Positions 1 through 9,200 of a stretch of 10,507 bases of DNA are shown here, piece by piece. The stretch covers positions 1 to 10,507 of the forward strand of contig RXOD01006382.1 in NCBI GenBank assembly GCA_005223375.1. The letters are read 5' to 3'. The translations under genes were made by a program, and so were the position numbers. A model generated the notes under the pieces. It worked only from the letters and a program-made list of their open reading frames with translations, was not told where the DNA came from and did no database searches. The number at the start of each line of letters is the position of its first letter. The first letter of the stretch is position 1. This stretch comes from Amoebophrya sp. AT5.2. Its lineage: Eukaryota > Sar > Dinophyceae > Syndiniales > Amoebophryaceae.

Positions 1-95
1 CCCCCCGATGCCCCGACACGCTTCGCGTCCGGCATCGGGGGCGAGGGTCCGGCTTTTGAAAGATGTTTTAAAAGATGCATTGTTTTGACCTCTAA
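1..95 (+). mobile_element. Introner, 3' part only, group unassigned
   Basis: It ends CTCTAA (90-95) followed by CGAAG, like the complete introners downstream, and coding sequence starts right after. The visible part does not align with groups A, B or C. It has a perfect 11-bp inverted repeat (2-12 with 31-41) that would form a GC-rich hairpin with an 18-nt loop. The 5' end and the left copy of the duplication are outside the window. Confidence 0.55.
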
Positions 96-100
96 CGAAG

Positions 101-234
101 GACCGCTCGGGCGGCGGCAAGTTCGACTGTGCGGAGGTGTTTGTGTCCGCGACCATCGCTTTGATCGGCCCCTACCCGGAGACGAGCTGCGTGTGGAAGG
201 ACGACACGAACCAGGGCGGCGGCGAGACCCTGGA
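101..234 (+). CDS. Exon 1 (first visible exon)
   Basis: Residues 1-45, beginning DRSGGGKFDC and ending in GGGETL plus two bases of the next codon. It is open in one frame and is followed at once by an in-frame TAA if not spliced. The upstream border is the end of an introner (CTCTAA at 90-95) plus a CGAAG duplication at 96-100. Joining 234 to 639 gives CTG GAG GTG, in frame. Two cysteines and no clear domain. For every introner junction here I keep the left copy of the duplication in the upstream exon; cutting at any register within the 5-bp repeat gives the same mRNA. Confidence 0.7.
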
Positions 235-3200
235 TTAAGGGTGCGAAAAATTATGTGAGTTCAGCTTAGGGCTGGGAATTGTAAGCGGACGCGAGCCAGA
301 CCGGGTCTTCGGGACCCTCACTCACATTTGTTTCGCTCTCTCAATCTATGCGAAGGGCCTGAAGGCTTAGGCTAGAAGGCACTCCAAGTGGATTGCCGCT
401 TGCTGCTAGGACTACTCTACCCGTATAGCCCGATCGATCCGGTCTAGTCTCTAGTATCCTGATCTCTCCGACTCCGGCCAGACTGTCTTCTCTAGAGGTG
501 GGGAGGCAAAAGCAAAACGACACCGGCTGTTCGATCTCCTCCTCCTGCTGCAGACAACATAGCCTCGGGGTGGGGAGGCGCGACAAAACCAAACCCTGAC
601 TCTAAGACTCAGTATTTTTTGTCTCATCTCTAACTGGAGGTGGAGTTCGGCCCGGACAGCGTTTTGAGGCTCGGGGACGAGATCGAGCTGCTGGCCGACC
701 GCGTGTTCGCGAAGTTAAGGGGAGGATCAACCCATTTTCCTGGCCATTCGTCTGGTGTTGGAAGACTTGTAGGTCCTCTCGTAGTTGGTCTGGTATGATA
801 CTTGCAGGGGGTGGCCTGTATTCTCTTGTAGTTGGTCCCATATTTTGTCTTGTATTTGGTCTCGTATTTGGTCAGATTGTGCTGCTTTCAGCTACAGAGC
901 AAGCAGAACAAAGCGACGGCCAGGATACAGCAAGAACACGGCGCCGGTCTTGCGTGGTCTCGTATTTTGTCTTGTATTTCTTCTCATATTTTTTCTCGGC
1001 AATAGGCGAACCATCTACCTGGCAGAAATGCCGCCAAAAATGGTTTTTTCACCCCTCTAACGAAGCCGGAGTGCACGACCCCCGGCGACTTCTCCACCTG
1101 CGAGTTTTCGCCCGCGGCCGTCGGCGAGGGCGCCGTCGTGTCGCTCCCGTACCCGCTGCTGCCGCCCGTCGTGTCCGTCATGCCGAAGGACGGGACCTTC
1201 TCGATCGACTCCTGCGGCTCGATCACGCTCAAGGCCGACGAGACGAAGCGGACAGGGGGGAGCGCGAGCTACCTGTGGGAGCTGGACGACGAAGACGGCG
1301 TGCCCTACGTGTCGCTGAACACGGTCAGCACCGCGATGAACCAGACGATTAAGGGTTGAAAAAACTCAGGTTTAGGTCCAGGTGTAGGTTTGCCGTCCGG
1401 GTGTTTGGGACACGAGATCCAATACCTCCTTACCATTCGACGCAGAAGATAGATTGATGACTGTTCCCTACCCTCCCTTCAGGGACGAGGTCTAGGGTCG
1501 GCAGTAGGACTAGACTCACTCGTTTCCGACAACTGATGTCAGGCCCCCATGGCCCACGAGAAGGCTGCGTCGTTACCCCTGATGATGGCGGTGCTGGCTC
1601 CCATCGCTCAGCAAATTGCAGCCATAGGAAGCTCCTGCCAGCGACCATCTTCAGTCGCGTATCGCCGCGTGATGACCATCACTGATGCGAAGATTACTGA
1701 CGGGATTAGGATTTGCAGCTAACGGCTAATAGCCTAAACCTGAACCATCGGACCTGAGTTTTTTCATAGCCTCTAAGACGAAGTACGCGTTGCTGCAGGA
1801 GCGGCTGGCGTCCACCACGTCCGGGACGCTGTACATCTGCGTGGAGTGCATGCCCCAGGGTTTTCGCTACAACATGCGCGTCTCGGTCACGAGTCGGTGG
1901 GGGCTCACCGCCATGAAGCGGTTTGTGATCGAGAAGGCCGACTACCCCGTTAAGGGGAGGATCAACCCATTTTCCTGGGCATTGGTCTGGGGGTGGGCGT
2001 CTTGTAGTTCCTCTGGTAATTGGTCTCGTATGTTGTGGGGCGTGGGTGGCCTGTGTTGTCTTGTAATTTCTCTCGTAATTTCTCTCGTATTTCGTCTGAT
2101 ATTTTGTCTCGTATTTAGTCTTGTATTCGGTCAGATTGTGCTCCGTGCAAGCAGAACAAAGCGACGGCCAGGATGCAGCAAGTAAGAACGCTGCCCCGGT
2201 CTTGAGTGGTCTTGTATTTTGTCTGATATTTCGTCTGGTATTCGGTCTCGGCAAGAGGCGCATCATCTACCTGCCACAAATGCCGCCAAAAATGGGCTTT
2301 TTACCCCTCTAACCCCGCCCCGACGATCCGCACGGGCTCGTGGAGCTCGGCGACCACGCGCCAGACGAGTTCTGGGATTCGGATCGACACGGAAATACGG
2401 CAGTCGGAGTGCGCGGTGGGGGACCAGCAGCTCAGTTGTAGTTGGGAGTGCGAGTCGCACAACCCGGACTGGGTGCCGGACGGCGTGTCGCAGACCATGG
2501 AGTGCGGGAACGAGCTTTTTGAGCCGGAAAAACTGGAATTCCCGGTGTACGGACAAACGCTGGCGATTCCGAGGTACACGCTGTCGCCACCATTATACTC
2601 AAGCGACGACATGCAGGCAGGCATCCAAAAGTTCCACGAGTTCCGCTTTCGCATCGTGTGCGTGGTGGTGCAGTCCGCGACGGACGTGACCGCGCAGACG
2701 GAGACGCAGCAGGGTCAGAACGCGGCGGAGCTCGTCATCATCCGCATCGAGCGCGCGCCGTTGAAGGTGATTCTCTTCCCCTCCGGAACGGAGTTCCCGC
2801 AGAATTAAGCGAAGACTATACATAAAAAACTCAGGCTAAGTATATAATATGAGCAACAGGTGTGGTGGTGGAGGTGGAGCGATGGTCCAGCCGCTTTTAG
2901 CCGCTAGAATTGCCGACGAGTAGAGCAGAGTTACTATAATATCATAGGCGCTTTCGCATTCGCAGCTCTTCCCTTCAGGGACTGGGACTGGACTCGGCAG
3001 AGGTCTACTGAATGGCCGACCGGCAGAGACCTCGAGCAGGAGGCTGCGGCTTCCTGCGTGTGGTTGCACTTGTCAATTTTTTTCCAGCACCCCACCGCAG
3101 TGGAAGTACGTAGCTGGGTTTTTTCATATGGTCCCCTGTAACAGGAGGCGACGACTGCAGCTCTGAACGCCCGGTTCACGATGGACCCGGACATGGAGTC

Positions 3201-6200
3201 GGTGTATTTGTGTTTGTTGGACCCGGGTTCGCTCGCGTGCAGCACGTTGCCGGATTTCGGGTACAACGGCTACTTCACCTTCCGCTGCTGGAAGGTGACG
3301 CCCTCCGCGTCCGCTTCGGGGGGGGACACCGACAACAGCGGCGACACGGTCTGCCCGGGGGACAATTACGTGCTGCGGGACGTGAACACGCTGTGTGAGG
3401 AGGGGACGGAAGTGACGGACGCGACCACGTGCGAGACGGCGGCGGGGCAGTGCGGGCCCTACACGTGGAGCTCGTTTGACGCAAACTCGCCGGCGGAAAT
3501 GGGGGGGTGCTTCTTCCGAACAGTCGAGGGCGACGTGCAGTACAACACGTTCGGAGTGCGGACCGTAGATTAAGGGTTGAATAAATTCAGGTTTAGGTCC
3601 AGGTCTAGGTTTTGGTTTGCCGTGTCTGGGCCACAAGGAAGAGAGCCACTCGTGGGGGATTGCCACTGTCCTCACTTCAGGAAGGAGGTCTAGGATCGGC
3701 AGTGGAATTAGACTCCAACTGGTGTTACGCCCCTGCGGCCCACGAGAAGGCTGCGCTGTTCAATCAATCTGTGATCGGTCGTGTTGGCCCCTATCGCTGA
3801 GCAAATTGCAGCTATAGGAAGCTGCCGGCGACCGCAACCCTTCTCAGTCGGGTATCGTTTTGTGATCACCATCACTGATCGGAAGGCGACAGCCGGGATG
3901 TGCTAAGGACCATAAACCTAAACCTGAAGCACGACCTGGATTTTTTCATCAACCTCTAAGTAGACGCAGGCATGGCAGACCGCAGGCCGATCTGCTTCTA
4001 CGTACCCACGACGGAAACGGAAACGACCACCTTCGCGGGTACAGATTTCTTGCTGCACTTAACGTATTCAAAAGTCGATGAATAAGTACAATATCAAGTC
4101 GAGATGTTGTGACGTATTATTTTTCTGTACAGTTGTTTGGTCGCCATGCCTGCGTCTACGGTCCGCACTCCGAACGTGTTGTACTGCACGTCGCCCGACG
4201 TGCAGTACAACACGTTCGGAGTGCGGACCGTAGACGCAGGCATGGCGGACCGCAGGCCGATCTGCTTCTACATACCCACGACGGAAACGGAAACGACCAC
4301 CTTCGCGGGTAGGGATTTATTCTTGCTGCACTTATTCAAAAGTCGATGAATAGAATATCATCGAGATGTGAGTGTGACTTATCTTCATTGATTCTTCTGT
4401 ACAGTTTGGTTGCTACCTGCGGCTGGTCCCTGCCGATCGCGCTCTCATCTTTGTACTAGCAGTGATCTATCACTTCCTCAAAGATACTAGCGGCAGGCAG
4501 AGGCACCACGACTATCTCTAGCTTTGGAAACTACCCAAAAACAAAGCATTTTTCGTATCTCCGACAAACATCAGGCACTGTTGAGACGATGGCTTCTGGC
4601 GCGACGATGTCTCCTTGTTTTACTTTGAATCTGGGTCCGGACGCGTCGCCGAACGGTGTATATCAAACGCTGACGAGCAACGGGAACATCGACGACTGGA
4701 AGCTGCGCATGTACGATCAGGGCGACATTTGCACGCAGCGCGGCGGCGAGAACGTTATCCCGAGGACCAGCGATGGTAAGTGCCACCAGCCTAAGTGGTA
4801 GATTAGTGAAACTTTTTGGGGGCTCTTTGGGGTGTCGTGTGGGTACTTATGTCTCAGGAACAAGAGGAGAGGAGGAAAGCGGCCTCCCGGCTACGGCAAG
4901 CTTGGCACTTCTGCACCCTATAGCAGACACAACCACCACCAATCGCCACCCTGAAAACGCTCGTTTGCCCTGCTTTCAGGACTATCGCCACGACTGAAAT
5001 CAGTAGCTTCCGGCTGTTCCGGCTTAGTATCCATCGGAGCGCCTTGGCGCACTCGCCATCGCCTTTGCCATACACGTGCCGAAGCTGGACATTGGGTACA
5101 ACACGGAGATCAACCGCGGCGCGTGAGCGATTTAGGATGTTGCATCGCTTGGGGAAAGCGTAGCGAAACGCCCTACCCCTAGCGTGTGTGTGCCCTAACG
5201 TGTTGCGCGTGCAGGATGCGCGGCGTCCCTAGCGAGCGCGATCCTCTGAGCACGATAAGAAAGCGCGCTGTAAGTAGGTGGGCGCCCGCCGTCTAACCCT
5301 AGCAGCCGGCGAGATCGAAAGAGAGACAGAAGAAGTAGAGCAGCGCCGCAGCAGGAGGCGCAGGCGTCAGCACAGTCGCAAGCCCTTGCGTCGACGTCTT
5401 CGACTGCGCCCGCGGACGCCGGCGAGAGCGATCTCCTGCTGCGAAGTGCAAGGCGAGGCCGCCCCGCACTTCGAGCCTCAACGCTTGATACGGTATCACT
5501 TGCCACTTCCTCGCTTGCCATCTGGTCCGGCTACACCAGTGCCGAAGCTGGACATTGGGTACAACACGGAGATCAACCAGGTCACTTTTAAGCAGGGCGA
5601 CCCGCTTGCTGTCCCCCCGCTCTTGCCGGAGTGTTACTGCTACTTCAGCGAGGGGTTGTTGTTGGTGGAGACGAACAAGATGAGTTTAAGTAACAACGAG
5701 GAGTACTACACCTTCCACGTCACCGCCACGCACGACGACGGACGGTCGGGCACCGACGCGGTGGACGTGGACATCGTGGACCGCCCGGTGCGGCAGGTGT
5801 TCCTAAAAGAGATCAAAAACGACCCGGACCTGGCGCAGTTGCCGCTGACCTCGGTGTACACCGACGTGGTGCTCGAGGGGACGATTACGCCGGACCCGAC
5901 TTTCGACGGCGCGCAGAACTTTTTTCGGTGGGAGATCTTCAAAAAGCAATCCGGGGGCAACATCTACGTGACGGTGTGGAAGAACGAGACGGAAATCTTC
6001 ACCTGGGACGACCCGACCATCATCGAGTGGGACGTTACCACCACCTCGCGCATCACCTTCCACCTGGATCCCAACAGCAACGAGCGGCCCCTGTCCACGC
6101 AACTACAAAAATCCACCAGCTACAAGATCATCCTGCACGTGACTACGGTGGTCAGTGGCGGGCAGTACGAGGGCACCTACTTAAGGCTGCAAAAAATGTG

Positions 6201-9200
6201 AGTTCAGCTCAAAGTTTGGAATTGCCACCGTACGCGAATCAGCCCCCGACGTCGACCCTCACTCGCATTTTTCTCTCTCGATGCATGCGAAGGACCGGGA
6301 GGCTTGGACTAGAAGCACGTGGCTTCCTGCTTGCGTCTAGTCTCGGGGTACGTCTCTACCCGTAGCCGTACCCCGATCGATCCATCCGGTCTAGTCTTTA
6401 GTATCAGTCCTGTTGGCCAGGCTGTGGCTGTCTTCTCTAGACGAGATGGGCCGAGCTGTCTATTGCTTCTGTCTTCCGGTTCATGGCACAAGGTCCTCTG
6501 ATGCGTCATCGGTATCGCGTGGCTCTATAGATTCGAGAGAGGGCGGTAGTAGAGTTGAAGGGGCAGTCAGACGAGGCCTCGCCGATGACAAAACCCAAAA
6601 CCAAAACCCTCGCTCATCGAATTTTTTGTTTTTCTAACCTACTACGGGAAGGCCCAGCGCGTGATCAACACGGCGCCCGGGCCGCCCATCCGCGGCGGCT
6701 TCACCGTGACCCCCGCGACGTACACCTTTCCCGACGACCTGCTCACGAACGCCGACTTTCCCCGCATCCCGCACTCTACCGTCGTGAGCTACGAGTTCGA
6801 CGCGCCGCAGTGGCGCGCAGACAGCACGGGCAGCAGCATGGACGCGGACTTGTCCTACTCCTTCGGCTTCACCCCGACGACTAGTTCCGGGGAGTCCTCT
6901 GCGACGATATGGCAGACGGAGGACCAGTCGTCGACCCACTTCGAGATCTCGGCGCACGAGGTGACCTTCGACGGGCAGGACGTGCTGATCGCGAACCTGA
7001 AGGTGTGCACGGTGTACAAGGTGTGCGCGTCGTCTGAGGTGACCATGACCATGACCTTCAACGTGGCCGCCTCGTACGAGGAGATCAAGTTCGCCTTACT
7101 CGGGGACGGAACCAGCGCGGTGGACCCGCAGAAGGTGGTGGCGGCCCAGATCACCGCGGACGGCATCCAAAACCGGCTGACCGCGGACCAGTACACGGAG
7201 CTGCAGAACGAGTTTCGGGACAGCGTGAAGCGGTTCGACTACGCGGGGATGGACCCCGCGCAGCTGGGCTCGGCGCTGCAGGCGACCAGTTCCGCGACCG
7301 CCTCCATCTCCGCGATCGACGACGTGGATGCGAAAAACGCGGAGATCTCCTCGCTGCTGGACGCGACGGGTGCGGGGCTGGAGAGCTTTCTATTAAACCC
7401 CACGGCGGACGGGGCGAGCGCCCTGGTGAACGTGTTCTCGAACGTGCTCGCCGCCACCGGGGGCCAGGGCGACGCCGCGGGGACGGCGCGCCGGCTGCAG
7501 GTGATAAAATTGCTGGCTGAGTACGAGGACGAGTTTGGGGAAGACATACTGCAGAGCCTGGAGCACGCAGCGCGAAGAGAGGAGGCGGAAGCGAAAAGGC
7601 GGTTGGGGGGAGGGGATGTTGTTGGGGAAACAAGTAGTGAAAGCGACGAGGTGGAGGAAGCCGAAGAATTCGGTCGCGACGGAGGCATGGCGGAGCACCA
7701 CAACGTGGTGCACGCAGACAAGGAGTCGGAAAACGCGTCCAAGGACGATTACACGAGGATCCAGGAGTCGCTGCAGTTCACCGAGGAGGTTTTGAGGAAT
7801 CGGAAAACGTCCATCATCGACCTGGAAAACGCGTCCGAGAACGAATTAAGGGAGCTGCACGCGACGGTGGCCAACGTGCTCACGCCCACGGAAATCGCGA
7901 GCCTTTTCGCCGGCCAGGGGACGAGTTCTTCATCGGAGGACTTCGGCCAGGGTACTAGTTCTTCTGGTATAATCAGCTCGCAAACGAGAAGGGTGCGGTC
8001 AATGACCGAGTCGGGGCCTTCCGCGCTTTCGCGCGGGGGGAACACCTTGGCGCAGGAGATGCGGATCGCGGAGAAGTACGGGCGGAGGTACTCGAAGAAG
8101 GAGTTCGAGAAGCGGCTGCGAATTTTAAAAATTCTGGACGAACTGCACTACGAGATCCCCAGTTCCGTGGCGGACGGGGCGATCTTCGGGCAGCAGGTGT
8201 GGGAGAAGTTCCGGACATCGGTGGGTCGTAACATCGGGCCGGCGAACTACCTCGTCTCCGAAGCGCAGATGCTGGCTTTGGAGCGCAAGGAGCGCAGGCT
8301 GGGGGAGTTCGGCAGCCCGTTGAAAACCCATAAACCGCGGAGGAAGACGGGCGAAAACCACGAGCACCCGGCGCCACGGCAGCTGGTCGTGGGCGTGGGA
8401 CATCAAGATAGCTGCTCGTTCTGCGGCGTGTACCACACTCCGTTCGCGTTGACAGACGCGCAAAGCGGGAGGTTCGAGCCCTATTCCGCCTACGCAGAGA
8501 AGGACATGAAGTACCTGCAGGAGAAGAAGGTCTTAGGGTTGGACGGGAGCGTTCGCAACGCTGTGTACACCTTGACGTGGAACCGAACGCACAGTGTCTA
8601 CCAAATCGTCGACGCCAAGCGCCGAAAAATCGTCGCGCAGACGAGCAACACGATCGCGACCAGAGACGGACGGAGGGTGCGGATTCTGAGCGGCGCGGAG
8701 GACTTGGCAGGGGGGGGGAGTAGCAGTACGACCGTAGGGGAAGGTGGGGGAGATGGGGAACCCAGGGCGGGAGGCAGCAGTAGTTCTTTCGCGTCGGCGC
8801 TGACCTCCATTTTCGGGCAGAAGCCGGCGGCGGCAGGCAAATCGGAAAAGGCGACGAGCGCGCGGTCTCTATCATCGTCAAGCCCGTTTGGCACATCAAA
8901 CTCCGACACTGCGCCGCTTCTTCTGCGCCAGCCCGAGGCGCTCGAGTGGGTGCCGGAATTCGTGAAACTGCGTTCTGTCCCCCCCGTGATTCGTGACTGT
9001 CCGTCCGCTTTCTGCGACGACGTGGGTCTCATTTGCTTCACCGAGTCCACTCGTGCGAAGAGCGTCGGCGGCAGCGTGTGGGGCAAGGAGCACATGCGGT
9101 GGCAGTGTTGCGGGGAGAAGAATCCGGAAACGCTGTGCAACCAGCCGCCGTGCTGGTTCGCGCAGAAGTGCCCCCTACCGATGGAGGAAGTGCGCGCCGC

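Larger units (their letters stand above)
4039..4574 (+). other. Canonical GT-AG intron containing a copy of exons 6-7
   Basis: Donor G|GTACAG, acceptor AACATCAG|GC, 536 nt; removal keeps the frame (FAGTVET). Unlike the introners it has no TTAAG/CTCTAA ends and no 5-bp duplication. It holds a partial duplicate of the upstream exons and the start of the intron (4196-4415) and a 52-bp inverted repeat. Further on, 4448-4483 has a small nested hairpin (AGTGAT/ATCACT inside ATCTTTG/CAAAGAT). Nothing else recognised in 4484-4574. Confidence 0.7.

Noticed and set aside
795..1352. Hydrophobic plus-strand peptide that could look like a membrane protein
   Set aside because: Its hydrophobic part is the T-rich 12-nt repeat of introner A1, and its remainder is exon 3 in the wrong frame.
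1706..2266. Minus-strand frame with a YETK-type tetrapeptide repeat
   Set aside because: The repeat is the antisense of the 12-nt array in introner A2; the frame spans two unrelated introners and an exon.
4083..4085. TAA as the end of an upstream gene, with ATG 4589 starting another
   Set aside because: Good GT and AG sites at 4039 and 4574 join the flanking exons in phase, and the frame continues to 10416. A two-gene reading cannot be fully excluded without RNA data.
4133..4308. Intron-borne exon 6-7 copy as an ordinary cassette exon
   Set aside because: The nearest acceptor (TGTACAG ending at 4132) puts the copy in the wrong phase, and the palindromic left arm would be included. Kept only as a question for RNA data.
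7973..8899. 308-codon minus-strand open frame
   Set aside because: Pro/Ser/Arg-rich composition typical of antisense to GC-rich coding DNA; no motif and no introns of its own.
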